Below, piece by piece: positions 50,953 through 59,288 of a DNA stretch of 64,000 bases. Source of the stretch: Metabacillus indicus LMG 22858 (lineage in GTDB: Bacteria; Bacillota; Bacilli; Bacillales; Bacillaceae); assembly GCF_000708755.2 (NCBI RefSeq), contig NZ_JGVU02000006.1:540650-604649 (forward strand), given 5' to 3'. Every line of letters starts with the position of its first letter. The first letter of the stretch is position 1. The notes under the pieces are model-generated. The model was not told where the DNA came from. It worked only from the letters and a program-made list of their open reading frames with translations, and did not search any database. The translations under genes were made by a program, and so were the position numbers.

Positions 50953-51921
50953 TTATGTAGGTGCGGGCAGAAGATAGGCTCTGTTTCGGTAGGTGCCTGT
51001 GTGAGGGAGATTGAGGGAAGCAAGAAGCTTGGAGGCTGAAAAGGTAGAGGATACTTGTAGAAACTCCCTGACTTGTCTGTTTGTAATTGATGTGCCAAGT
51101 AAAAGAACATAATCGTCCAGCGTATTAAGATGCGCTGTTTTCGTAAGACAGCCGCACTTTCTGCATGACCAGGCACCGCTGATTTTCCGCATCGGAATGG
51201 AACTGCAGGATGGGCAATGCACGCCTGTTAATAGCTCATTTCTACGGATTTGAAACATTGAGAGCAGATCGGGATTGTCGGGAACATGAAGATTTTTCAG
51301 CTTTTTTGAGAGCTTGAAGAGTTCTTTTGGGGACATGAGCGGTTCTCTGTACCGTGTTCTAAGGGAAGTAATCTTCTCTTCAACAGCGGCAGCGTGGATA
51401 ACCGTCTTGACGACAATATCGGAGTAAGCGGGGATAGATTTAATGATTGTGGTTGGGTTGCTGATGACAACATATGAGTGAACGGGAATACGGTATACAC
51501 TCGCCCAGTTTTCCAAATAATTTGCCTGCCGCTTCACCTGCACAATCGGACATGCAAATGCCTCTTCCTTCCCGTTTATGGTGCGGATCAGCTGGCTGAA
51601 CGGCTGATCAAAACATAGTGTGCCGCTCATGTTCTTTACTTCCAGGACGACGAAAAAAGCTGGAGTCAGGATTTGAATATCCATTTGGTAAAATGAACTT
51701 TTCTTTTGCATCCTTAAGTCATAAAGTACTAAAAATTCCTTGCTCAGCAACGGGATCAGGTGATACCCCACCGACTGCTCTCCTCGGTAGCCTGCCATCC
51801 TTCTGGCATATTCGTCCTCCACTCTGCGCCTTTCCCTGTGATGACTGGGCAGCCTTCTTAACAATGCCTCCAGCTTTCTGAGCCTTATTGACGGCTGCAA
51901 TTCTTTTACGATCAGAAACAA
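50953..51921 (-). CDS. NERD-domain protein with C-terminal zinc ribbon
   Basis: 322 residues. Nuclease-related domain from about 45 to 170: GEQSVGYHLIPLL, DIQILTPAFFVVLEVKNMSG (the D...ExK core at about 80-97) and QVKRQANYLENW. A helical linker leads to a zinc ribbon CPSCSS...CRKCGC (about 240-262) and a short C-terminal domain. NERD proteins are predicted DNA-processing or signalling proteins; the core residues needed for cleavage look intact. Start codon is uncertain: TTG at 51921 is close to AAGGAG, with CTG at 51915 the alternative. Confidence 0.82.
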   Translation of the reverse strand: MFLIVKELQPSIRLRKLEALLRRLPSHHRERRRVEDEYARRMAGYRGEQSVGYHLIPLLSKEFLVLYDLRMQKKSSFYQMDIQILTPAFFVVLEVKNMSGTLCFDQPFSQLIRTINGKEEAFACPIVQVKRQANYLENWASVYRIPVHSYVVISNPTTIIKSIPAYSDIVVKTVIHAAAVEEKITSLRTRYREPLMSPKELFKLSKKLKNLHVPDNPDLLSMFQIRRNELLTGVHCPSCSSIPMRKISGAWSCRKCGCLTKTAHLNTLDDYVLLLGTSITNRQVREFLQVSSTFSASKLLASLNLPHTGTYRNRAYLLPAPT

Positions 51922-52019
51922 TCACTCCTTAGATTCATATTCACTTGTAGCAGTTCTCTGTTACGTTTTGATATTCCTGTCTTCAGGTGAAACTTTTTTG
52001 AACGGTTTATGGGTTGTAC

Positions 52020-52766
52020 TCCGCCTATTACTTGCCACTCAGTGCTGGTTACTTGCATGAATGCCTCTTTTTCTTGAAAAAGCTGATCCTTTACTTGCCG
52101 TGAACAGCAATTTACTTGAAAATTTCCAGCTGACTCCTAAATTAAGTGTTCAAACTACGTACTTGATCCCTGGCTCGAAGACGCTTTTGGGCATTCTGAT
52201 CTTCAAAATTGGTTCGCGGCCAACACTTCGTCCTTTACTTGCCACTCAGCGCGGAATACTTGCCTAAATACCTCTTTTTCTTGAAAAACTGACCCTTTAC
52301 TTGCTGCAAACAGCTGTTTACTTGAGAACTTCCAGACTCCTCCTAAATTCCAGTGTTATAACTACGTATTCGTTCACTGCTCGAAGACGGTTTTGGGCAT
52401 TCCAGTCTTTGAAATTAGTGCGTGAAGCAATACTTCGTCCTTACTTTATACTCGGCGCAGAATACTTGCCTAAATGCCTCTTTTTCTTGAAAAAGCTGAC
52501 CCTTTTCTTGTCGCAAACAGTTGTTTACTTGAAAACTTCCAGACGCCTCCTAAATTCCAGTGTGATAACTACGTATTCGCTCACTGCTCGAAGAAGCTTT
52601 TGGGCATTCTGATCTTCAAAATTGGTTCGCAGGCAAAACTTCGTCCTTTACTTGCCAATCAGCGCGGAATACTTGCCTAAATACCTCTTTTTCTTGAAAA
52701 AGCAGACCCTTTACTTGCCGCAATCGGTTGTTTACTTGAAATATCCCAGCTGCCTCCTAATTTAGG
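52020..52766. repeat. 207-bp tandem repeat, about 3.5 copies
   Basis: Units start at 52061, 52268, 52474 and 52681 (periods 207, 206, 207), each beginning AT(G/A)CCTCTTTTTCTTGAAA. Within each unit the shorter motif TTTACTTG(CC) recurs four to five times. Stop codons in all frames and indels between copies argue against coding. It occupies most of the 888-bp gap between the NERD gene and fabZ; the ends of the gap hold the fabZ terminator. Confidence 0.88.
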
Positions 52767-52767
52767 C

Positions 52768-52801
52768 GAACAAAAAAAACGACCCCACCCAGGATCGTCC
52801 T
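52768..52801 (-). terminator. Terminator of fabZ
   Basis: On the minus strand an ACGATCC...GGGTCGT stem is followed by TTTTTTTT. Confidence 0.8.
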
Positions 52802-52809
52802 TCAAACCA

Positions 52810-53244
52810 CTATTCTTTTTTCTCACCCAATGCAAACATAAGCTCAGTTTCACATACGACTTCACCGTTCACAGTAGCAACGCCTTTTCCTTTGCCGAGG
52901 GAGCCGCGGAGGCGGATGATTTCGACTTCGAGGCGGAGCTGGTCGCCTGGTGTGACTTGCTTTTTGAAGCGGCAGTTGTCGATGCCTGCGAAGAAGGCGA
53001 GGCGGCCGCGGTTTTCTTCTTTGATGAGCATGGCGACGGCGCCGACCTGAGCCAGTGCTTCTACAATCAGGACGCCCGGCATGACAGGGTATTCTGGGAA
53101 GTGTCCGTTGAAGAATTCTTCGTTCGCAGTTACGTTTTTAAGTCCGATGGCGCGCTTGCCCTCATCGACTTCGAGGACTTTGTCCACGAGCAGGAATGGG
53201 TAGCGGTGCGGAATAATTTCTTTGATTTGATTGATGTCGAGCAT
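52810..53244 (-). CDS. fabZ: 3-hydroxyacyl-[ACP] dehydratase
   Basis: 144 residues, standard length. [20 protein letters not shown] (residues 2-21), [20 protein letters not shown] (about 44-63) with catalytic His and Glu. Removes water from hydroxyacyl-ACP in type II fatty acid synthesis. Hot-dog fold. AGGAGG precedes the ATG. Confidence 0.95.
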   Translation of the reverse strand: MLDINQIKEIIPHRYPFLLVDKVLEVDEGKRAIGLKNVTANEEFFNGHFPEYPVMPGVLIVEALAQVGAVAMLIKEENRGRLAFFAGIDNCRFKKQVTPGDQLRLEVEIIRLRGSLGKGKGVATVNGEVVCETELMFALGEKKE

Positions 53245-53287
53245 TTTTAGGACCTCCTCCTAGTACAACCTAATAGTTCTATTATAC

Positions 53288-53313
53288 ACAAAAAGGAGGG
53301 GTTCGCCCTCCTT
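53288..53313 (-). terminator. Hairpin downstream of epuA
   Basis: AAGGAGGG and CCCTCCTT pair; on the minus strand it overlaps the stop codon of epuA and runs into TTTTTG. Confidence 0.75.
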
Positions 53314-53575
53314 ATTTTTCGGAATCTTTTTCGACCAGGTCGATGACGTGCTGCCACGTCTGTTTGTCGAAGATATCTGTTGGTTTTCCGTCGCCGAGTA
53401 CACCGTATCCAATCATCGCGCCGCTGGTGACGGCAATGGCCATGAAAAGAAGCAAAAGAAGGATCCGCTGCCAGATCGGAATCAGCCTGATTCTGATTTT
53501 CGGGCTTTTTTGGATCTTCTCTTCGCTTTTCTTTTTCTGTTTCACATGTTCACGAGACTGTTCGTTTGCACTCAC
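53312..53575 (-). CDS. EpuA/RpoB-associated small membrane protein
   Basis: 87 residues: a charged, Lys-rich N-terminus, RIRLIPIWQRILLLLLFMAI and VTSGAMIGYGVLGDG (helix about 35-58), then a short external tail ending in DLVEKDSEK. This is the pattern of the EpuA family, commonly mis-annotated as RNA polymerase beta subunit because of a fusion in some genomes. It follows flhP by 12 bp. Confidence 0.85.
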   Translation of the reverse strand: MSANEQSREHVKQKKKSEEKIQKSPKIRIRLIPIWQRILLLLLFMAIAVTSGAMIGYGVLGDGKPTDIFDKQTWQHVIDLVEKDSEK

Positions 53576-53587
53576 TGTAAAAACCCC

Positions 53588-54379
53588 TTATCTGACGCTA
53601 TTGATTAACCCGAGCATTTGATCGCCCATGGTGATTGATTTTGAGTTCAGTTGATAAGACCGCTGCGCAATCATGAGGTCGGTCATTTCTTTTGATAGAT
53701 CGACGTTGGACATTTCAAGGGCACCCTGTTTGATGCCGACTTGTTCAGGCTCTATAAAGGCAACCGTTCCATTTGGAGCGTTCTCTTTTAAAGCGTACCG
53801 ATTTCCGCCCTGTTTTTCAAGCATTGTTTGCTGGGTAATTCCTACAATTCCAAGCTGGACCGTCTCACCGGATGGATTTGCCGTCAATCTTCCGCCAGCT
53901 GATACCGTACTGTTTTTAAAAGAAGCATCCAGAAAAATCGGATTCTGATTCGCATCTAAAACAGCGTGCCCCTCAGACGTGACAAGCTGAAGACGTCCGT
54001 CCTGAGCCGGATTCAAATACAGTGCGCCATCCCGTGTATACTGAATTTCCCCGCCTGCTTCCACCTGCAGAAATTGTCCAGGCTTAGTAAGCGCAAAATC
54101 AAGCTCACGTTCCGTTGTCTTGATGCCTCCTTGCGAAAAGGAAGTCTGAGCCGTCAGCACCGCACCAGATCCTGATCGTACCCCAAGAGGAGTCGATCTG
54201 CCATCAGGGCTGTCATGCGGATCACCGTTGTTCATTTGCTGATGAAGAAGGTCAGAAAAGCCGGTCTGGGTCCGTTTATAGCCCTGAGTGTCGATGTTGG
54301 CCATGTTGTTTCCAATCAGGTCAAGCTGCTGCTGAAGCTGGCCGAGTGTGTTCGATGCGGTAATCATAGATCGCAGCAT
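53588..54379 (-). CDS. flhP: Flagellar hook-basal body protein
   Basis: 263 residues from the ATG at 54379 (AGGAGGA 6 nt upstream); the longer frame upstream runs into flhO. FlgG-like rod protein: N-terminal NTLGQLQQQLDLIGNNMANI DTQGYKR (heptad region; ANxxTxGYK-type signature) and the C-terminal SNVDLSKEMTDLMIAQRSYQ. Exported by the flagellar type III apparatus to the rod. It follows flhO by 10 bp. Confidence 0.93.
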   Translation of the reverse strand: MLRSMITASNTLGQLQQQLDLIGNNMANIDTQGYKRTQTGFSDLLHQQMNNGDPHDSPDGRSTPLGVRSGSGAVLTAQTSFSQGGIKTTERELDFALTKPGQFLQVEAGGEIQYTRDGALYLNPAQDGRLQLVTSEGHAVLDANQNPIFLDASFKNSTVSAGGRLTANPSGETVQLGIVGITQQTMLEKQGGNRYALKENAPNGTVAFIEPEQVGIKQGALEMSNVDLSKEMTDLMIAQRSYQLNSKSITMGDQMLGLINSVR

Positions 54380-54389
54380 ACTTTTCCTC

Positions 54390-55178
54390 CTATCTGACTC
54401 TGCCGATTTCGTTGACGGCTTTGTCCATGCTTCTGTCGTAGGCCTGAAGCACCTTCTGGTTCGCTTCAAAGGCGCGGTAGGCGGTCATCATTTCTGTATA
54501 AGATCTTGATACATCCACATTGGATCCTTCAAGGAAACCCTGCTTAAGCTGATAGGCAACGTCCGGGTTGCCGGCAGCCGCATCAAGCTCAGTGCCATCC
54601 TCTGTCCGGTACAGACCGTTGCCTTCTTTCACGAGACCTGCTGTATTGTTTGAAAAGAAGATGCCGATCTGTGACCCCGCCTCACCATTTACTCTGACCG
54701 TACCGTCCGGCAATATCTCAAACTCGTCAGATGCAAGGGCAATCGGCTGTCCGTCCGTTCCAAGCACCGGATTGCCTGCAAGGGAAAGTTGTCCGTTCTC
54801 ATTTCTCGTAAACTGCCCGTTACGCGTGTAGCGGATCTCGCCGTCCGGAAGCTGCACGCCGAACATCAGCGTGCCGTTTTCAGGCACAGCCGTTTGAAGC
54901 AAAGCTATATCTGTATTTAACCCAGTTTCGCGCAGGTCGCCCTGAGCAAACAGGGGAATCATTTCCTGAAGATAGACACCTGTGTTGATTGAGCCGACTT
55001 CTTGAGGCAGCTTGTTATCCTGCACTCTTTTCAAAAGCATTTCAGGAAACGCTTTGAGAGCAGCCTGATCTGTTTTATAGCCCGGGGTATTGGCGTTTGC
55101 AATATTATTGGAGAGCATTTCTGTTCTCCGCTGCTGGGCGAGCATTCCCGCCGATGCAGTATAAAAGCCTCTTAGCAT
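54390..55178 (-). CDS. flhO: Flagellar hook-basal body protein
   Basis: 262 residues. MLAQQRRTEMLSNNIANANT PGYKTDQ at the N-terminus (signature ANANTPGYK) and SNVDVSRSYTEMMTAYRAFE near the C-terminus define the FlgF/FlgG-like rod family. Paralogue of FlhP. AGAGGTG lies 6 nt before the ATG, and a SigD-type promoter is found at 55295-55321. Confidence 0.93.
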   Translation of the reverse strand: MLRGFYTASAGMLAQQRRTEMLSNNIANANTPGYKTDQAALKAFPEMLLKRVQDNKLPQEVGSINTGVYLQEMIPLFAQGDLRETGLNTDIALLQTAVPENGTLMFGVQLPDGEIRYTRNGQFTRNENGQLSLAGNPVLGTDGQPIALASDEFEILPDGTVRVNGEAGSQIGIFFSNNTAGLVKEGNGLYRTEDGTELDAAAGNPDVAYQLKQGFLEGSNVDVSRSYTEMMTAYRAFEANQKVLQAYDRSMDKAVNEIGRVR

Positions 55179-55228
55179 CGTTCCACCTCTTAAGAGTATT
55201 TAGGCAATTTTCTCTATTTTTCATTATA

Positions 55229-55247
55229 GCGGAGTTCAAGACTCCGC
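55229..55247. other. Hairpin beside a -10-like box before flhO
   Basis: GCGGAGT and ACTCCGC form a perfect 7-bp stem with a 5-nt loop, directly followed on the minus strand by TATAATG. It could affect flhO leader translation or mark a second promoter. Confidence 0.45.
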
Positions 55248-55294
55248 ACAGTATAATTTTGTAAATATTATAAAGTTAAGCTGCTACACTCTTA

Positions 55295-55321
55295 AAATCG
55301 GCTGGGAGGGCGAAAGGTTTA
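55295..55321 (-). promoter_or_regulatory. SigD (flagellar) promoter of flhO-flhP
   Basis: On the minus strand TAAA (55321-55318), exactly 15 bp, then GCCGATTT (55302-55295), matching the SigD consensus TAAA-N15-GCCGATAT at all but one base. In B. subtilis flhO-flhP is also SigD-dependent. Confidence 0.75.
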
Positions 55322-55332
55322 GGAGAAGAAAG

Positions 55333-55361
55333 AAAAAAACACCAGCCCAGAGACTGATGTT
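55333..55361 (-). terminator. Terminator of mbl
   Basis: AACATCAG and CTGGTGTT pair (one G-U), followed by TTTTTTT on the minus strand. Confidence 0.82.
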
Positions 55362-55370
55362 TCTCACACA

Positions 55371-56372
55371 TTATACAATTTTGCGTCTAGTCAGACGGTC
55401 AACATTATCAAGCATAATGCCTGTGCCGATTGCTACACAGTCCATTGGGTTTTCTGCTATTAAGACAGGAACCTTTAATTCTTCTGCCATTAACTGATCA
55501 AGGCCGTTCAGGAGGGCTCCGCCGCCTGTTAAGATAATGCCCCGGTCAATGATGTCCGCAGAAAGTTCAGGCGGAGTGCGCTCAAGTACGCTTTTTGCCG
55601 TTTGAACGATGAGGGCTACTGATTCGCGCAGTGCGCCTTCAACCTCTTCAGAGTTGACTGTAATGGTTCTAGGCAGACCTGACACCATGTCACGTCCGCG
55701 AATAGCGATTTCTTCGTTGCGTGCGCCTGGGAATACTGTCGCGACTTGCGTTTTGATATCCTCAGCCGTACGTTCACCAATCAAGAGCTTGTACTCTTTT
55801 TTGATGTAGTTCAAAATTTCCATGTCGAACTTGTCCCCAGCCATCTTAATAGAAGAGGCGGTGACAATATCGCCCATTGAAAGAACTGCGACATCCGTCG
55901 TTCCACCGCCAATATCTACAACCATATTCCCGCTAGGCTGAAAAATATCCATACCGGCGCCGATTGCGGCAACCTTTGGCTCTTCTTCAAGAAATACGTC
56001 TTTTCCGCCGCTTTTTTCAGCAGCTTCCTTGATGGCTTTCTGTTCAACAGAGGTAATGTTCGTCGGACAGCAAATAAGCATCCGGGGTTTCGTAAATAAA
56101 CCCTTTACATTTAATTTGTTGATGAAATGCTTGAGCATCGCTTCCGTTACTTCAAAATCCGCGATGACCCCGTCTTTCAATGGACGGATCGCAACAATAT
56201 TCCCAGGAGTACGTCCAACCATTCTTCTGGCTTCCTCGCCTACAGCAAGAACCTTGCCAGTATTCTTATCCAGTGCAACTACAGACGGCTCGTTCAGAAC
56301 GATGCCTTTTCCTTTTACATGAATTAGTACATTTGCAGTACCAAGGTCAATTCCAATATCCCTTGCAAACAT
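55371..56372 (-). CDS. mbl: MreB-like actin homologue Mbl
   Basis: 333 residues from the ATG at 56372, the exact length of B. subtilis Mbl. MFARDIGIDLGTANVLIHVK (phosphate-1), VDIGGGTTDVAVLSMGD (phosphate-2, about 160-176), and ILTGGGALLNGLDQLM (adenosine motif, about 283-298). Forms dynamic filaments that guide lateral cell-wall synthesis. Confidence 0.96.
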   Translation of the reverse strand: MFARDIGIDLGTANVLIHVKGKGIVLNEPSVVALDKNTGKVLAVGEEARRMVGRTPGNIVAIRPLKDGVIADFEVTEAMLKHFINKLNVKGLFTKPRMLICCPTNITSVEQKAIKEAAEKSGGKDVFLEEEPKVAAIGAGMDIFQPSGNMVVDIGGGTTDVAVLSMGDIVTASSIKMAGDKFDMEILNYIKKEYKLLIGERTAEDIKTQVATVFPGARNEEIAIRGRDMVSGLPRTITVNSEEVEGALRESVALIVQTAKSVLERTPPELSADIIDRGIILTGGGALLNGLDQLMAEELKVPVLIAENPMDCVAIGTGIMLDNVDRLTRRKIV

Positions 56373-56521
56373 TCTTTCCATATCCTCCTTGCAATCTGAT
56401 CCCAGCATTTCCTACTTTGTGCCCTAATTTCATATTGTATCACAATTTACTAAAAAAAGGTTGAAATTGTAAAAGGTTTTGTAGGGATTTGTCGAAATTG
56501 CAAGAAAGACAGGCAGAATTC

Positions 56522-56797
56522 TTATTTCACAGGCTCTTCTTGTAAAATATCCTCTTTCCGGTACTTCAGCTTCGTCGCTTCCCCGCCCCTTAAATGACGG
56601 ATGGATTTATGATAATCAAGAATTTCTTTTACTTCATTCGCAAGCTCTGGATTGATTTCAGGCAGCCTTTCGGTTAAATCCTTATGGACAGTACTTTTAG
56701 AAACGCCAAATTCCTTCGCAATCACGCGAACAGTTTTCTTCGTCTCCACGATATACTTTCCAATCTTGATAGTACGTTCTTTGATGTAATCGTGCAC
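56522..56797 (-). CDS. spoIIID: Sporulation transcription factor SpoIIID
   Basis: 91 residues from a GTG at 56797 (GGAGG 7 nt upstream). MHDYIKERTIKIGKYIVETK and FGVSKSTVHKDLTERLPEIN (helix-turn-helix, about 29-48) are nearly as in B. subtilis. Mother-cell regulator that modifies SigE-dependent transcription. Confidence 0.96.
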   Translation of the reverse strand: MHDYIKERTIKIGKYIVETKKTVRVIAKEFGVSKSTVHKDLTERLPEINPELANEVKEILDYHKSIRHLRGGEATKLKYRKEDILQEEPVK

Positions 56798-57149
56798 ACC
56801 ACTCGACCTCCCTAAAATGGATGTGAGAAGTGTGAAATGAGACTCGCACCAAGACGCAGCTGCGCCTATGTATAAAACTTACGATCCCTCACCTCAGACA
56901 CTCTCTTTGTTAGGTTTGTAACATTTTATTAGCTTGGTTGAAGATATATGCTAAAAAGTCAAGAGGGACAAGGGATTTGTGCGAATTTTTTTATAATTTG
57001 TGTTTTGAGGGACTTCGAAAGTGGATTTTTGCGTTTTGGCGGAGTGGGTATTTCTTGAAAGATTTGTCGAATCTGTACAGCCCTTTTCAAAAAAACCAAA
57101 AAAAATAGTCTATCCCTAAGCGGATAGACAATCTATAGAGTGATGCGTA
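56798..57149. other. Gap between spoIIQ and spoIIID
   Basis: 352 bp. It holds the spoIIQ terminator at its right end on the minus strand reading (57099-57129) and the leader of spoIIID. No gene is seen; a SigE-type promoter was not found with confidence. Confidence 0.6.
57099..57129 (-). terminator. Terminator of spoIIQ
   Basis: GTCTATCC and GGATAGAC form an 8-bp stem, followed by TATTTTTTTT on the minus strand. Confidence 0.85.
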
Positions 57150-58088
57150 TTATGCGTTTTTTGTGCTGATTGAAGCTTCGGACTGCTCGTCAGAGTTGCC
57201 TTTTTCTTTGCCCTCTTTACCAGCGTCTTCTTTTTCTTTGCCTTCTTCAGAACCTTTTTCATCTTCGGTTCCTTTTTCAGCATCTTCAGTGCCCTTTTCT
57301 TCTTCAGCACCTTTTTCTTCTTCAGCGCCCTTTTCTTCCTCAGCGCCTTTTTCTGCGTCTTCAGTACCTTCTTCTTCTTTAGCAGGTGCTTCTTTTTCAG
57401 CGTTGATTTCGTTCAATGCTGAAACTGGCTTATCCATGTAGTCAACTGGATTTACTGCTGTACCGTCTTTGCGGATTTCAAAGTGAACGTGTACGCCATC
57501 TTCTTCGTGGATCAGGCTTTTTCCAGCTTGTCCGAGGATTTCGTTTTGCTCGACTTCGTCACCGGCTGCGACAGTCATGCTTGATAATGATTGGTAAACT
57601 GTAGTTACGCCGTCTTTGTGCTCGATTTCAATGACATTTCCGAGTAATGGATCTTTTTCAGCTTTAGTAACTGTACCGCTTAGAGCAGCTGCGACATCGA
57701 ATTCCTTGCCGTCTTCTCTTGCCAGGTCAATTCCTTTGCTAGGCTCGTACGTATTATTATAGGAAACGAGTGCTGCTTCTTGCTCTTCTGCTGTTGCATC
57801 TGCTTCATAGAAGCTGCGGATGACAGATACTGAATCTGCATCGGCTACCGGCATTGCGAAGTTTTCTACTGCTGAGTTCACTTCACGTGTCGGCTCATCC
57901 TGATACGATGTTCCATAATCACTTGGATCGTTTGCTGAGTTACCATTACCGATTGACTGGTACCATAACACGGCTGTCAAAATCAATGCTGCACTGACTA
58001 AGTAGATTGCTGGGAATACCCAACGCTTTCTGAAAATTTGTTGCATTTTTGAGTTTTGAGAAGTACGTTTAGTTTCTTCCTCTCTCAT
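57150..58088 (-). CDS. spoIIQ: Stage II sporulation protein Q
   Basis: 312 residues. One membrane helix (about 25-45), then a LytM/M23 domain (about 110-225). The first zinc-site motif reads SKGIDLA, lacking the His of active HxGxD peptidases, while HVHFEI is kept; SpoIIQ is a structural, non-hydrolytic partner of SpoIIIAH in the forespore channel. The C-terminal ~80 residues are an acidic tail of EEEKGA-type hexapeptide repeats absent from B. subtilis SpoIIQ as I recall it. Confidence 0.93.
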   Translation of the reverse strand: MREEETKRTSQNSKMQQIFRKRWVFPAIYLVSAALILTAVLWYQSIGNGNSANDPSDYGTSYQDEPTREVNSAVENFAMPVADADSVSVIRSFYEADATAEEQEAALVSYNNTYEPSKGIDLAREDGKEFDVAAALSGTVTKAEKDPLLGNVIEIEHKDGVTTVYQSLSSMTVAAGDEVEQNEILGQAGKSLIHEEDGVHVHFEIRKDGTAVNPVDYMDKPVSALNEINAEKEAPAKEEEGTEDAEKGAEEEKGAEEEKGAEEEKGTEDAEKGTEDEKGSEEGKEKEDAGKEGKEKGNSDEQSEASISTKNA

Positions 58089-58109
58089 TTTATCATCACC
58101 TCAGCAATC

Positions 58110-58138
58110 ATTCTGAACAGAATTCTGAAAATATATAC
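58110..58138 (-). promoter_or_regulatory. Candidate SigF promoter of spoIIQ
   Basis: On the minus strand GTATA (58138-58134), 15 bp, GTTCAGAAT (58118-58110); resembles the forespore consensus GYATA-N15-GGNNANANT with one changed G. spoIIQ is SigF-dependent in B. subtilis. Confidence 0.45.
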
Positions 58139-58263
58139 ATCCGCAGCTAAAAATTTCAAATAGTTATTTTTTGCTGAGGATTATAAAATTATGTATGGAT
58201 TCTAAAATTTTTCCGGCACACGTGGTATACTATGTTCCATCAGCAAGCTAAAGGAGCACGTTA

Positions 58264-58692
58264 ATGAAGAAGCCGATTTTCAAATGGGCGCTCACAATTG
58301 CCCCCATTCTCTATATGATATTCATTTGGATACTCTCAAGTCTGCCTGCGGATGCCATCATTAAGACGCCGTTTTCGTTTGACCGATTAATGAAGGAATC
58401 CCTTCATTTGATTGAATTCGGGATTCTCTACTGGCTCATCGCGCTGGCGTTTGCCGCAAACGGACGATGGACCGCAAAGGCGAGTATCCTTGCAGCCGTG
58501 ATTTCCATTCTGTACGGGGCTACTGATGAAATTCACCAGTACTTTGTTCCGTACCGGTCCGCTACAGTGATTGATCTGGTGAAGGATGCCATCGGTGTAC
58601 TTGTGTCTTTCTACATCATGAAGGTGACGTATTTTGCAGAGCGCCCTTCGTTTATCACCTCTCTTTTTAAAAAGTTAAATGATTCGGAGTGA
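58264..58692 (+). CDS. ywnJ: VanZ-family membrane protein
   Basis: 142 residues, four predicted helices. SLHLIEFGILYWLIALAFAA and YGATDEIHQYFVPYRSATVIDLVKDAIG (split here; the DEIHQ...R...D pattern, about 88-115) identify VanZ-like proteins. In B. subtilis ywnJ lies at the same place beside spoIIQ. Function unknown. AAAGGAG lies 8 nt upstream of the ATG. Confidence 0.85.
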   Translation: MKKPIFKWALTIAPILYMIFIWILSSLPADAIIKTPFSFDRLMKESLHLIEFGILYWLIALAFAANGRWTAKASILAAVISILYGATDEIHQYFVPYRSATVIDLVKDAIGVLVSFYIMKVTYFAERPSFITSLFKKLNDSE

Positions 58693-58698
58693 TCATCT

Positions 58699-59193
58699 AT
58701 GAGTTTTCCTGTTCGAAAAGCTGTCCACAGCGACCTGCCTGCCATCGTTGAGATCTACAACTCGACAATCGAAAGCAGAGCGGTGACAGCAGACCTGACT
58801 CCGGTTACCGTTGCCGACCGTGAAGCCTGGTTCAACAACCACACGGACATGCGCCCGATATGGGTGATGACGGATGAAGACAAAGTGGTGGCCTGGCTCA
58901 GCTTTGAATCCTTCCACGGACGCGCCGCCTACCAATATACCGCTGAAGTCAGCATCTATATTGATCAAAACGTGCGCGGAAAGGGCATCGGCACAACGTT
59001 TTTGCAGGCTGCACTCGATGCATGCCCTGAGCTCGGCATCAAAACACTGCTGGGACTTGTATTCGGGCACAACGAAGCAAGCCTGCGCCTGTTCAAGCGC
59101 TTCGGCTTTGAACAATGGGCGAACATGCCGCGTGTTGCGGAGCTCGATGGAGTGGAGCGCGATTTATTGATTGTAGGGAAACGAGTGGTTTAA
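58699..59193 (+). CDS. ywnH: GNAT acetyltransferase (phosphinothricin acetyltransferase-like)
   Basis: 164 residues. VRKAVHSDLPAIVEIYNSTI (residues 5-24), AEVSIYIDQNVRGKGIGTTF (about 74-93; the acetyl-CoA pyrophosphate loop RGKGIG) and LGLVFGHNEASLRLFKRFGF (about 118-137). Matches the Pat/YwnH subgroup that acetylates amino-acid analogues such as methionine sulfoximine. It follows the VanZ gene by 6 bp. Confidence 0.88.
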   Translation: MSFPVRKAVHSDLPAIVEIYNSTIESRAVTADLTPVTVADREAWFNNHTDMRPIWVMTDEDKVVAWLSFESFHGRAAYQYTAEVSIYIDQNVRGKGIGTTFLQAALDACPELGIKTLLGLVFGHNEASLRLFKRFGFEQWANMPRVAELDGVERDLLIVGKRVV

Positions 59194-59198
59194 TAGAG

Positions 59199-59227
59199 AA
59201 ACGCGCCTGTGGAGGGCGCGTTTTTTT
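59199..59227 (+). terminator. Terminator of the ywnJ-ywnH unit
   Basis: ACGCGCC and GGCGCGT pair, then TTTTTTT. Confidence 0.88.
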
Positions 59228-59253
59228 GTCTGTTTCTAGATAAAAATCCATGC

Positions 59254-59281
59254 AAAAAACCCGCAGGACACATCCCGCGGG
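59254..59281 (-). terminator. Terminator of spoIID
   Basis: CCCGCGGGA and TCCTGCGGG pair, then TTTTTT on the minus strand. Confidence 0.85.
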
Positions 59282-59288
59282 CAATCAA

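Noticed and set aside
50595..50960. Plus-strand frames opposite the acidic lipoprotein
   Set aside because: Mirror image of a low-complexity Glu/Asp coding region; the minus-strand gene has a signal peptide, lipobox and ribosome site.
53312..53575. Annotation as RNA polymerase beta subunit
   Set aside because: Only 87 residues with a membrane helix; it is the EpuA family, which often inherits that name wrongly.
57116..57310. Lys-rich 64-codon minus-strand frame at the end of spoIIQ
   Set aside because: Alternative frame of the repeated GAA/AAG-rich tail of SpoIIQ; no independent start signal.
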